Shown here: positions 34,020-45,434 of the stretch, piece by piece
Numbering within the stretch: the stretch's first letter is position 1
Layout of the letters: every line of letters begins with the position of its first letter
Source: Ctena decussata
Taxonomy: Eukaryota; Mollusca; Bivalvia; Lucinida; Lucinidae
NCBI GenBank assembly: GCA_963989385.1
Contig: OZ022513.1
Span: forward strand, 18,707,928 to 18,771,927
Length of the DNA: 64,000 bases
Direction of reading: 5' to 3'
The notes under the pieces: generated by a model
What the model was told of the DNA's origin: nothing
What the model saw: the letters and a program-made list of their open reading frames with translations, nothing else
The model's database searches: none
Translations under genes and position numbers: made by a program

Positions 34020-36530
34020 AGACGAGACAGCTCGACGGGATAACACCGGCCGAGCAGACTTGTCTGGATCTACGTTGCATTCAAAGCTAATTGTTTAGCA
34101 GTTTATGCCAAGGCTTAGGCTGATGTTTGGATAATTTGTTATTGAAACTTTGATACTAATGACATAAAGTTCGACGTGACATCAATTCATATATAACATT
34201 ACCAGCAGCATAAGCCCAAGCAACACACAACGAGCAGGGTTGTCCAGATCTACACTGCCAGTAATGCTCATATTTCAGAAGTCTATAGTTCAAACCTAAT
34301 ATATGAATTGATAGTCATCAAGTCTGGAACAGAGAATTTGCAGTGTGGAATCGGGCATTATAAACACACAGCAAGGTACAATTATTACATGTAACAGTAG
34401 TGACCGGCACATGAGATACAATCTTGCATAAGAATCAGCGAGAATCCAGCACTGCTCTTGTCCCGATAGTTTGTAGTTAAAACGTGAACTGATGATTCGA
34501 CGATGCACCAAATCAGAATCAGGACAACTAGTAAGCCTGATGGTAGTGTAGACTCGGACGAGAACTATCCCGTCCCGATCTACACCGCCAGCAATGCTCG
34601 TGTTTTGACAGTTTGTACTTGTAATTATTACCAACGACCGCTGTAAGATTCGATGCTTATCAAATCGGAATGAAGTAAGCGAACAATACAGGCAGCAGTG
34701 TAAACCCAGACGAAAGCCGACTCGTCCGGATCTACCCTGCCAGCGATAATTATGTTCACATAATTTGTGGTTATATCTTTAAGGACAAATAGCAATGCAA
34801 GATTCGACGCCGTATCAGATCAGAATTGGGACATAAAGCATTCAGAACCGAACGAGCCAAGTAGCAGTGTAAACCCGGACGAGGAGTGTCTCGACCAGAT
34901 CTACACTGTCAGCAATACTCGTGTCCAGGCATTTTGAATATAATTTTAACAGAAATGACCGAAATAATGTTGGTTGCCATATCAATTCAGAATCAAGTCA
35001 TGTTGGATTCGGGACTGAAAGAGACGGATAGCGGTGCAGATCCGGACGAGAACTTTCTCATCCGGATCTGCACAGCTAGCAGTGACCATGTCCTGTCAAT
35101 TTGCATAGTGACGACTAATGTAGTATTCAACACCACATCAAACCTAATAAAGTATATATAGCGTTTAAAGGTGGAAAGTTAGACCCGGACGAGAGCTGTC
35201 TTTTCCGGATGTATACCGGCAGCAATGCTCGCGTTCTGAAAGTTTGTGGCTGTATCTTTAAAAGAACCAACTGACGTAGGATTCAATGCTGCACCAAATC
35301 AAATTATGGATATGTAAATTTTAGAACCGAACAAGACAAGAGTAGACCCAGGCGAGAGCTGTCTCGTCCGGGTCTACATCACCAGCAGTGCTCGTGTCCT
35401 GGCAGTTCGTGGTTGTAAATTTTCATAGCTGGCATAATGGATGCAGCAAGTCAGAATCAATGAATAAGGCTGTGCAGACCCTGACGAGACAGGCACACTG
35501 CAAGCAAGGCTGTGCGGGTCATATTCAGGTAGTTCTTGGAAGAAACTTATAAGACTGGCGTAAAATTTCATGTTGCATCAAGTCAAAGACGGAGCAACTA
35601 AGGATTGATAAGCCAATAGGAAACACCAGCCCGTTGTGATCTACTCCGCAGTGCAACAGTATGCAGCTAGCAGCCCCGCACGGATCTACACTGCCAGTAA
35701 TGATACTGCACCATTGATTTTGACAGATCTAGTTGGCAATCGATACAATGATACATCAAAAATAACAGCTGACATAAAATTAAATACTACATCAGATCAG
35801 AAAAGGGTCTACGCCTCGGTGTAGACCCTAACTCGGCCAACTTACTATGAACAGTCGTGTGCTGGTCCACTCTGCCAGCCGTATTCGTGGGTACGGTGCT
35901 GCATCGTGTCAGGGGTAGAACAGTGTGAACACAGACAGTCCCACACATCTTTATATTTTAATGGTAATAACTGACATACATTTTAATGAGACATCTTAAC
36001 ACAGACGGTCCCACACTGTCAGTAGAGCTCATATCTTAATATTTAATGGTAATAACTGACACACATTTTAATGAGACATCATAACATACCATAAAAACTC
36101 TAAAAATTGGGACACCAAAATAATTACCCTAACTGTCCTAAATATGGAACAGTTTGGTTTAACAATGCAGTAATGTTTCCAAAAGCTGCATTAGGAACGG
36201 CAAACAGTGCGGACACTGATCAGACTACTCTTTTTGGAACAGTTTAATCCAGGTACGCACTGCTTGCGCGTACCTATCTGTGCCAATATTTAAAGTTTCT
36301 ACGGTAATTCGAACAACATGTTGTGCAGAGCCGGTCAAGAACCGCGTCGTCCGGATCCAAACTGCCAGTAATAAATGTCCTTCTTTTTGATAGTTTTTTG
36401 GTTAACAGTCTGATAGAAATGGCAGTTGTGAAAATGCCACAGCTACATTGTGTTTCAACACAGAACAACCGGCAGTGTAAATCGAGACGAGTCAGCACGC
36501 AACGAGCTGCACCATCCGATTCTTCTCACT
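34020..36530 (+). repeat. Degenerate ~160-bp array with a hairpin in each unit
   Basis: The core gacgagagctgtctcgtccg followed by gatctacactgccagcaatg and ctcgtgt recurs near 34020, 34230, 34556, 34709, 34877, 35045, 35187 and 35350, and more weakly to 36350. Spacing is mostly 140-170 bp. Each core is an inverted repeat. The best example is 35034-35051 with 35056-35073 (17 of 18 pair, loop actt). Units are strongly diverged, so the array is old or under selection only for the core. Unit size recalls the ~160-bp satellites known in bivalves and in Helentron-type elements, but this is inference. Confidence 0.8.
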
Positions 36531-37078
36531 GAGTGCACCATGGCCCGATCCGATATTATATAGACATACTTCAGACTAGTTTGCTGTAGCCAAAGCATTA
36601 TTATGTTGACTGTGAGACTGCCAAAATGGGTGTGGTCATGGGAAACAATGACACAAACACATTAGTAATGATAATAGATTTAGAGCAAGAAATAAAATTG
36701 AAGATTAGCGACGGTCGAAAATGGACCTGGCGGCAAATATGAAAAAGAAAGTTCCAGGTCAGTCCTCACCTCCTGGACAGGATCATCGCCTTTGACATAT
36801 ATAATCCCAGAGCTGGTGGAGAAAACTGGGAAGTAAAATAAAGTCCGCGATCAGTCTGCGCAAACATGTTGCTGACCCAAGTATTTGCCGCCTAAAATCC
36901 ACCTCGCGCGACCCCAGTCAGGTTGATAACAAGCTAAGGCGTTAGAAAAATATAACGCCACGGGCAAGTACCCAGCAAATTCAATACAGCTCGGAAGTAA
37001 CGACACTTCAGCACCGCAAGGACATACGTCCTGTCGACACTGAAGTGACGTTACTTTTCTTAGCTATAACAGTTTATA
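36531..37078. other. Non-coding sequence with a hairpin
   Basis: The arms 36995-37012 and 37039-37056 (aagtaacgacacttcagc / actgaagtgacgttactt) enclose aggacatacgtcct. The hairpin lies just beyond the stop of the minus-strand ORF1 gene, so it could belong to that element's 3' UTR. Confidence 0.6.
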
Positions 37079-38392
37079 TTATGAATGCATGGGCTGCGGG
37101 GTCACGTCCACTACTTGATATTCATCAAGGTCAGAAAGGCATGTAATTTTCAGTTTCTTGCCACTATCATCAAGTATGTGAGGGTAGCCGGCGTATACCC
37201 AAGTTTTCTTGATTTTAGAGTTATTTATTCTCTGTAGTTTCCTACATTCATAAGCAAGCACTTTCCTGCCGGGAGTCAAGTCCTCATTTATAAAAACGTT
37301 CTTTACACGGTCTTCGCGTAGCTTAGCACGCCCCCTCAAGAGTCTCAGCCGCGCGGAGCTGTTTGTAAATTAAATAATTATTTCGCGACTTCGACGAGGG
37401 CCGGTGTTACCAGTCTCGTTGTCACGGTTTCTGTCTGAGTTCAAATTTAAGTTAGAATTTACACTCGGCCTGCCAACCCTGTGTGCACGGTCAATGTCCT
37501 CAGGGGCAATGTTAAGATTCATCTTGTTGGCGAAATCCAATACCAGCTTAGGAACATCCTCAGCTTCTGTTTCTGGTAATCCTGAAATGCGCAGGCACAT
37601 TCGTCTGGAGTATTGTTCAGTATCATCTTGTTTCACTTTTAACATTTTCACTTCATCTTCGAGTATTTTACATTTATCTTGTACTTCTTTGAGCTCAGAT
37701 TTCAAGGACTGAGTCGCAGAGTCTACCTTAAGAGTTACAATCTCACTGATTTCCTGATGCAACATTTGTTTCACCATAACAGCAACCCTAATAACATCCT
37801 GTTCAGATAGCCCGGGCATTGCTGGCTGGGATGGACCCTGGAATGCCATCATATTAGGCATATTGGGCATATTCATTGGCGTACCAAACAACATGGGATT
37901 TATATCACTAGGCTGACCGACAACCTGTGTAGCTTGTGTACTATCACCCGCATCGAGAGGTGTACCGTAATTTGGCTGACTGTGCTGGGTGGGATCAGAA
38001 GACTCCATGGTAGTATTTAGAGTGGTATTTAGAGTGGTGTTAACAGAAGATACTGGTGATGCTGAAGCTACTGAAGATGGAGATACTGGAGATGCTGATG
38101 TAACTGTGGCTGATAGTGATTCAGCAACGTCTGTACAAACCGTAGTTGCCTTACTATTAGTAGCAGGAGTCTTCAAGAGTGACTGAGAAGCAACTTCAGG
38201 TTCAGAGTCAGTTGACTCAGTCGACGAATCAGCTTCAGATATCTTATGTACAGTTTTGCTATTTATATCGTGATCCGATTCCGGTAGTATGGGCTGCGGA
38301 GACTTATACGGTTTTGTCTTTTTAGGTGATGCTTCGACAAGAGGTGAAGATTTGTTTCTTTTTCTGCTTCTTTTTCTGTTTCCTTACGGCAT
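37079..38392 (-). pseudogene. LINE ORF1-like nucleic-acid-binding protein, two stops
   Basis: A single minus frame of 438 codons from ATG at 38390-38392, broken by TAA at codon 3 (38384-38386) and TAA at 37370-37372. Order: a basic start (GNRKRSRKRNK), a long Ser/Thr/Pro-rich region, a Met/Pro stretch (PMNMPNMPNMM), a coiled coil (LKSELKEVQDKCKILEDEVK), then the L1-ORF1-type block QYSRRMCLRISGLPE with DIDRAHRVGRPS and REIII, and after the stop RGRAKLREDRVKNVFINEDL. This is the coiled coil/RRM/CTD plan of LINE ORF1 proteins that bind element RNA. Whether it belongs to the LINE at 27905-31900 is open. Confidence 0.8.
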
Positions 38393-38740
38393 AATATCGC
38401 TTATGCAGTAATATAGTTGCGATAACAACAGAGTCTCATAATCATTACGGTATGTGCGGTATTGTGTTCACCTGTGTTGACCTATAGCCACCTGTAATCA
38501 TGCCTGTCAATCAATATCAATCAATGTCAATGGACAATGTCGATTTTAAATCAATGTTAAATTCAATTTTCAGTATCGAAAGCGGCACAATTTTACTATT
38601 TTCTGTTGTCGGAGAGGAAAACGTCCACTTACATATTATACAAAAAGTCCTTAATCCTCTAATTCCTTAGAAATTTCATATTTTTGAAGCACAATTTTAA
38701 CGCTGTTTATGTTGACAAATCACGTGACTGAGATGAATCA
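38393..38740. other. Non-coding stretch upstream of ORF1 pseudogene
   Basis: It contains short tandem phrases (tcaatcaatatcaatcaatg; atcacgtgactgag twice) and no gene. Confidence 0.4.
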
Positions 38741-38877
38741 CGTGACTGAGATAAAGACGTGTTGAAATTATATACCGTACGCCTTTAAATATTTTTAGCA
38801 GTGTTTTATTTTAACTAGTCCACAGTTTAAACCCCTAGACAAAGGGTCAGTTTCACCTGAAATCAATACACAAATTT

Positions 38878-38935
38878 AAAGAGTAACTACACTTTAGGAA
38901 CTGACTGAATCAGATCCCAAACCCTATCTCCATAA
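38878..38935 (-). mobile_element. RT-element 3' end scrap
   Basis: The segment aaagagtaactacactttag, gaactgactgaatcagatcc, caaaccct is the inverse of the element's last ~55 bp. It is absent at the matching place in copy B of family G. Confidence 0.8.
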
Positions 38936-39241
38936 TCAACAAACCTGACATCAACAAGCCTGACAAAACTCTACTTCAAACACACCTAACTACCAGAACA
39001 CACTTTACAGATCTGAAGCAACTTGTGTGATAATGAAATTCTTCAGGATTTATGCCAGCTGCATAAAACCGACTTTAACATTGTGTTTTCTATAGGTTAG
39101 CCTTCAGTGCGCAAATTTTTATCTAGCATATACTTAATCGGAAGGGGAGACAAACTTGTTTTAAAGACTGAAGACCAGTAATTTCAATCAGTGAAGTCTC
39201 TGTTACATTTGTTCGGAATCAGTGTCATCCAAAGGGAAGTA

Positions 39242-39455
39242 GGGTCAAGTCAGCTAAATTCGGACAACAGGTAAATTCGGACAGTGACTTTGTTTCCCTT
39301 ATATTTCAGTTGTTTGGAATTAAAACAAAAAATAACTGGGCAAACAGTGAAAATCCTGATGAGACGGCTCATTATGAGCCGTCTCATCAGGATTTTTACT
39401 GTTTGCAATGGTATGTCCGAATTTACCTGCTGTCCAAATTTACCTGACTTGACCC
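39242..39455. mobile_element. Palindromic MITE, gggtcaagtca ends, TA target
   Basis: The ends gggtcaagtcag / ctgacttgaccc are followed by taaattcggaca repeats. The centre is a long perfect hairpin (aaaatcctgatgagacggct | cattatg...). TA lies on both sides. Copy B of the host repeat has a plain ...gggaagTAgc... here, an empty site. A second copy is at 40817. Confidence 0.93.
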
Positions 39456-39879
39456 TAGCATACCATACTTGTATCGTACTCTCTTTAAAACTATTTAACT
39501 GAAGAAGGCCTTAGGCCGCATTATTATATAGTTTGCACAAAAAGAGCAACTTCACTAAATCATATAGGGAAGTAAACAGGAAGTATCGAAGTTTTTCTCT
39601 TAGTTAAACTTGCGAGACCACATAGATTAATTCAGGACCTTCAGTAACATAGGGACAGTATGAACAGGATTCATCTTTTCAGATAAATTGATACACTTTC
39701 AATGGAAGCGATACACTTTCAATGGAAGCAACTCTGCCATTATCATTTTTACCTTCCTTTACAATGCGGTCAAATCCTAAACAAAAGAATTTGCTCTTCT
39801 TGGAGCAAATTCGTTCTTTCGAGACTTGAACCTTATTGGAAGGTTTTGTTGACCAGGGAAGCAAACAGGAAGCTACAAA

Positions 39880-40117
39880 TGAGCTGCGACACGAGAAAAC
39901 CAACAATGTGGTTGTGCGCCCAGCGCAGACTCAGATCAGCCTGGGCATCCGCCCAGTCTGATCAGAGTCTTCGCTGTCCGCATGGAGGTAGCTTAGACCC
40001 TTAGCTATCCTTTAAGCGCTTAGTGAAGAGTCTGATCAGATTGGGTGGATGCCCAGGCTGATCTGCGGCTGCGCAGGGCGTACTACCACATTGTTGGTTT
40101 TCTCGTGTCGCGGCTCA
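39880..40117. mobile_element. Palindromic MITE family F
   Basis: It runs from tgagctgcgacacgagaaaa to gttttctcgtgtcgcggctc. The inner arms are cagatcagcctgggcatccg / tggatgcccaggctgatctg. It lies inside family G copy A and is absent from copy B. Confidence 0.92.
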
Positions 40118-40816
40118 TATGGTAAAAACATGAAGGTGTACCATTACAACTTCAATGCATTTTGACTAATGACATGTTTCTGCAGATCTAAACAGGCTAA
40201 TTTAATGACAAACTTTACCCACAGTTCCGGATAAGGTTCTGCTTTGATGGCACTTCCGAGTCAATATTGTTGCTATTCTTTAAAATGATATCTTGTGATA
40301 TCTCATTGAAGGCGTCTCAGTAAGATAATTCTGATAATGTAACCACAGCATGTGGTCATGGAGAATTACGAAAAAAAAATGCGTAGATCCCTGCAGCTGC
40401 ACTGCTGTTTTTTACTCTATGACAAAGGACAAAGGACAAGTGAAACAGGTCCGTTCACTGAAAGCAATCACGGACGTGTAGAAATGTACTAAGGACTTTT
40501 AACGAGTATCTTACAATCCATTTTTTAAAGAATTTGAAGGCGCCATGTTATGTTTAATTGTGTAGTGCTGCGTCTCTAAGGTGGTGTTGAAGCGTCAATA
40601 TAATTATTTGATCATTTAAAGAAAATGGCTTTATTTGCACTGCGTTAATGGTTTCATGCTGCAGCCGTATAATACATATGAAACAAGCAATCATCAGCGT
40701 TCATATTTTACAAAAGAAAACGCATATCATTTCTATTTATTCTGATATGTTAAACAGCATGAAGATTATGTTTATTCGTATAATTATATGCCTGGGTTTT
40801 AAGGAATAACTGTCTA

Positions 40817-41035
40817 GGGTAAAGTCGGGTAAATTCGACAGCAGGTAAATTCGGACAGTGGAATTGTTTCCTTTGTATGTAAGTTGTTTGAAATTAAAAA
40901 AAAATAACTGGGCAAACAGTGAAAATCCTGATGAGACGGCTCATCGGCTCATTATGAGCCGTCTCATCTGGATTTTTACTGTTTGCAACGGTATGTCCGA
41001 ATTTACCCGTTGTCCAAAGTAACCCGACTTGATCC
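40817..41035. mobile_element. Second copy of the gggtcaagtca MITE
   Basis: The structure matches 39242-39455, with TA at 40815-40816 and 41036-41037. The centre has an extra atcggctc, so its hairpin is slightly longer (gatgagacggctcatcggct). Confidence 0.92.
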
Positions 41036-42600
41036 TACTGATAGCAAGATATGATGTTTTGCTGTCTTTAATTACATGTATACGCACAGCACTTTACAAA
41101 TGGCCAATTTAGTTATATATAAGTTTTTCAGACCAGAATGAAATGGAGCTATGGTGTACAGAGACAAAGCCATGTCCTCACTTTTGTTTTATTTGCTTTC
41201 TATTAAACAGGTGTACAGTAAGTTGGAACATTTTAAGTTATTTGTTATCCTATTTTATTGAGTGTCTTGCTGTAAACCAGAAACGTTTAAAGGTTCAGCA
41301 CAACCTTACCGTTTGCAAAAGAAATAAATCTCTGACTTCCTTCTGTTTGCGTCCTGTGTGACGAACTCTTTAAAAAAAAAAAGGGGGGGGGGGGGGGGGC
41401 TGCTCTTGAAGGAAAGCAATGCTCCAACGAGAGATGCTCGCTTTTTTTCGTTTATTAGATGTATTCTTTGTTTTCAGAGGTTCATTTTGTACCTAATGGA
41501 ATGTTAGTTGGTTGGAACAGATAAAATCGGTTATCAATTATTATTGATTGATAAGATGCGTGTAAGATATATTGTTCTTCACATAATAATTCGAGAAACA
41601 AAGAAAAACACGCAAATGCAAATACTATAGGTTCACGGTAAGATATATTGTTCTTCATATAATAATTCGTGAAAGAAAAAAATGCAAATACTATAGGTCC
41701 ACGACTGATATGGTTGGCAGTTTGGAAAGGTTTGGTTTCTAGACAATAAGCAAAAGAGATCTCAGATGAATTGACAAGTACTCCGAGAAGTCTCAGTTTT
41801 TCATATAATAATATTCTGAAAAGACTTATACCAAAAAAGTCATGTAAAATAAACATATGACACACTTAACTTAATACTCACATGTTTTCACGCTTGGATT
41901 GTGTGTTAGGTTACAAACTACAGTAAGAACAATGTTTTAGCCGGCACGACGAATTTGGCAAATCATTTAAAATCACATTTTGTGGATCATCAAAATGTAA
42001 ATCAAACAACGGTTTCAAACTGCAGATCACTTTATTCATGAACGCATGACTTTGCAAAAGTTACTTTTGAAGTATGAAAATAAACAAACAAAAAAAAAAA
42101 CATGTATACAAAAAACATGTATACAAAAACCAAAATTAAAAGAAAGACCACAACCAATTCCAACGTGGTACAGTCATTATAATTGTTTCTCGGGTTGTAA
42201 CGGTTAAGTTAATATCACATGGTTGACTGACGTTGCATGAAATGGAGCGTGCAGCAGGAATGTCTCGGATCGTTCTGCACACCCTCTTTGCATATTAGAA
42301 CTGACAATTTCAAAAGTTAGCTCGGTTTGCACAGATGCGAAAGCTGGTTCCCTTTTGTCACACAAAGAATCTAAGTTATTTTTGTCCGTTAAAAGAGAAT
42401 CAGCTTGCCAGTTTAGTGCTGCTGCAGCCTCATCTTAATTCAAATGTAGCTCCAAACTACATGCAAATGTTTAATCCGCGTAGTAGAAGGCCTTCTAACT
42501 CATCATTATGTATTCATATGATGACAAATAAGCTCATGCAACTATCATAAAGGACGAAATTCTGATGCGTCTGATCTGCTCATCTGTGAGCTTGCAGGAG
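41036..42600. other. Unassigned, with homopolymer tract and small duplication
   Basis: There is an A10/G18 tract at 41372-41399. A ~73-bp segment (gtaagatatattgttcttca ... atgcaaatactataggt) is duplicated head to tail at 41562-41702 and creates a spurious 127-codon frame on the minus strand. No gene is supported. Confidence 0.5.
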
Positions 42601-42601
42601 C

Positions 42602-42670
42602 AGCAGAAGTATGGTGGCTAACGCGCTGGACTACCAACCCAGGGTCAAAGGTTCGATCTCCCTTCTCCGG
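42602..42670 (+). mobile_element. tRNA-like sequence just before the RT frame
   Basis: It contains an A box (ggtggctaacgcgctgga), an anticodon-like arm and a B box (ggttcgatctc). The acceptor ends pair 6 of 7 (gcagaag / cttctcc). The anticodon arm has a mismatch. It is a tRNA-derived internal promoter or SINE head rather than a working tRNA gene. It lies 14 bp before the first Met of the RT frame. Confidence 0.45.
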
Positions 42671-42683
42671 TCTTTCAAACCTG

Positions 42684-45434
42684 ATGGAGGGACCAAAATA
42701 TAGATTTCCTAACCGTATTGATTTCAAAAAATGTAAGGAAGATATAGCCTGTTATTTAACTGATTTTGGTAATCGATGGTGTAAGCGGGAGCATGTTGAG
42801 TCTGATGCCTTAAAGGAATGGAAGGTGAACATTTTTAATGTAATGGATAAACGTATTAAATTCTATTCCCAAAACACAAATCTTTTGCCGCCTAAACCTG
42901 AATCAACATTCCGTCATCTGAAGTTGGGTATCCAGCAGTTTCATAGTAACTATGTTCTGCTTCCAGCAGACAAGGCTGCAGATAACGTTGTCGTTGTTTG
43001 ACGGTTACACTATATTTACACATTAAAACAAAATCTTGGCGGCACTAAGGCCTATGAAGAGACTTCAGAAGACGAAAAGTCTGTTGTCTTTAGGCACTGT
43101 AATGATATAGCCCTCAAGTTTTCTGTAAATGTAGAGGAACGGTAGGACGAGCTTCCTACGATGTACTGGTTACCTAAGCTTCATAAACGACCATATAAAG
43201 CCAGGTTTATTGCTTATTCTAGTGCTTGTACCACTACTGAACTGTCCAAATTATTAACTTCTTGCCTTACCGCTATCAAAATTCATGTTATTAGGTACTG
43301 TGAAAAAATTTACGAACGGTCAGGAAAAAATTAGTTTTGGTCGATTAAAAATTCTACCGAGGTTCTTGATAAACTGAAGTCTAGAGGATATCGCGCGTCT
43401 AGTTTGTCTACATACGATTTTTCTACACTCTATACAACTTTGCCCCATAATTTAATAAAAAGAAACTAACAAATTTAATTGAAACTACTTTTCAGACAGA
43501 GGGTGCTCTTTATCTTGCTTGCAATGATAAACATGCTTTTTTTACTTCCGATGACCAAAAAAGGTTTAAAATGTGGTCTTGCCAAAATGTTTGTGATGCT
43601 TTAGTATATCTTCTAGATAACATTTTCATCAGATTCGGTACTAAGTCACACAGATAAATTATAGGGATTCCGATGGGTACTAACGGCGCTCCTCTTGTAG
43701 CAGATTTGTTTCTATTTTGCTATGAAAGAGACTTTATGATGTCTCTTTCTGATGGTACTCAAGCTCATGTCATTGAAGCATTCAACTCAACGTCTAGATA
43801 CTTGGACGACCTTTTAAATATTGACAATCCTTATTTTGAAGGAATGCTTAGTCAAATTTATCCTGCTGAATTGCAGTTAAACAAAGCAAATACTTCTGAT
43901 ACCGAGGCCCCATTTTTGGATTTACATTTATCAGTTTTAGATGGATTTGTTTCATCTAAAATTTATGACAAATGCGATGATTTTGATTTTGACATTGTTA
44001 ATTTTCCGTTTTTGGATGGTGATGTTCCCCGTACCACTTCTTATGGTGTTTACATTTCTCAGCTTATTCGCTTCGCTAGGGTGTCTAGTCATTTGGGTGA
44101 TTTCAATGCTCGTAATAAAAGTTTGACTGCCAAGCTTTTACAGCAGGGGTATCGGTATCATCAACTTCGGAAAGCTTTTTCTAAATTTTATCGTAGACAC
44201 TTTGAATTGGTTTCTAAATATAATACAGGGTTAAGGTTACTTTTGCAACAAGCCTATCGAAATGTAAAAGTATGCAAAGACCAGGAACTGAAACAATCAA
44301 AATCCAAATCCAGCCCTGAATTTTATAGTGACTTAGTATATAAATTACGCAAAATCGTAGGGAAAACAGAATTTCCTGATCAATTTAAGAAAATTATCAT
44401 ACGATTTAAGGTGGTGATTTATGGTAAATGTAAAAATCTGCATAAAACCATAAAAAAGTAACGTATGTCCCTGAAAGTTAGCAGACTTCTTATTTTTGTT
44501 GTTCTTTACAGTTTAGAGTACAAAATAGACATACATGCTGCTTAAAAAAGTGCTTTTATAATGAAAGTTCAAAGGGTAATTTTCTGCGAATAAATCTAAA
44601 AAATTAATATCGTTATTGAAAATTTATGTAGTGCTGAAGGTGCATTATTGCATAATGAAGAGCGTCCTAGCAATTATTTAAGCCAACTCTTTCTCAAATT
44701 GTAATGCAGACCAGATGAAAAGGGTAGCTTTTTCTCAAATGTTCAACCATATACAAAGTTAATGTACATTGGATGCATTTATTAAATATAGGGTAGGCAA
44801 GCATACCTATGTAACACCTACAGTATAAATAATACATCACTGATGTGATCACTGATGTGTAGATGAAATTGTTCAACCTTGTTAAAATAGTCTCACCTGT
44901 CTCGGGTGTGTGTTTTGACAAAAAAAATTGGACACAGACTGCATCTTTTTTCATCTGCTCAGCCTGATAATGTGTGAAAGAGTTTGAAAAAATAATTGCT
45001 AGGACGCTCTCCATTATGCAAGAAGGTACTCTAAGCACTAAGTATATTTTCAATAACGATATTATTTTTTCAGATTTATTCGCAGAAAATTACCCTTTGA
45101 TCTTTCCTTTTAAAAACACTTTTTTACATTAACAAATGTTGCATTTTGGGATTCTAAATTATGAGAAACAACATAAAGAAGGCACCTGCTAAGTTTTGGA
45201 AAGATCAGTGGTATTTTGAGTATTTTATGCAGATTTTTGTCTTTGTCCCAAATCAGTGATTATCACCACCTTAAACGCATTGGCTATAACATAGATGTAA
45301 TGCGACAGTCTGCATGCTTAGTGGTTAACCCAATCACGGTTCACAACTTTGCTGTCCTCTTTAATTGCACGCCGGTGGGTCGGGGTTCAGACTCTATGAT
45401 AGCCCCTACATATAGCTATATATTAGTTGGTTGA
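42684..45434 (+). pseudogene. Penelope-like/RT_like reverse transcriptase, decayed
   Basis: Starts MEGPKYRFPNRIDFKKCKED and reads through PTMYWLPKLHKRPYKARFIA, STYDFSTLYTTLPHN, IGIPMGTNGAPLVADLFLFC, the catalytic SRYLDDLLNID and FLDLHLSVLDGFVSSKIYDK. After the foldback at 44410-45270 it continues KRIGYNIDVMRQSACLVVNP then FNCTPVGRGSDSM. Breaks: stops at 42999-43001, 43143-43145, 43332-43334 and 43655-43657, one 1-bp loss near 43460, and the insertion. PKLHK and the spacing around YLDD point to the Penelope-related RT group. No GIY-YIG endonuclease is seen. Its 3' region continues to 46097. Confidence 0.85.
44410..45270. mobile_element. 861-bp foldback with TTAA target duplication
   Basis: The ends ggtggtgatttatgg and (inverted) ggtggtgataatcactga lie between TTAA at 44406-44409 and 45271-45274. 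The inverted arms extend 280 bp or more, for example caaagggtaattttctgcga and gagcgtcctagcaattattt on both sides. Removing it at one TTAA rejoins the RT frame across ...IIIRFK/RIGYN.... TTAA use is typical of piggyBac and Kolobok transposons. There is no transposase. Confidence 0.92.

Larger units (their letters stand above)
38741..40690 (+). repeat. Long dispersed repeat family G, copy A
   Basis: Collinear with 60635-61713 plus 63781-64000. Shared marks: ttttattttaactagtccac, aactctacttcaaacacacc, gaagaaggccttaggccgca, tttgctcttcttggagcaaa, cacttccgagtcaatattgt and tttaaagaatttgaaggcgc. It is interrupted by an RT-element 3' scrap (38878-38935), a TA MITE (39242-39455) and a family F MITE (39880-40117). 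There is no long ORF. It is either a large non-autonomous transposon or an old duplication. Confidence 0.85.

Noticed and set aside
34020..36530. Hairpin units considered as integron-like recombination sites or a tRNA cluster
   Set aside because: No integrase, cassettes or tRNA boxes; eukaryotic repeat context.
37404..37712. 102-codon plus-strand frame
   Set aside because: Shadow of the ORF1-like coding strand.
41482..41865. 127-codon minus-strand frame with repeated phrases
   Set aside because: Created by a 73-bp head-to-tail duplication of AT-rich sequence.
45290..45400. tRNA/SINE-like words (cttagtggttaacc, gtcggggttcagactc)
   Set aside because: The stretch is coding: it continues the RT frame (VMRQSACLVVNP...) across the TTAA foldback.
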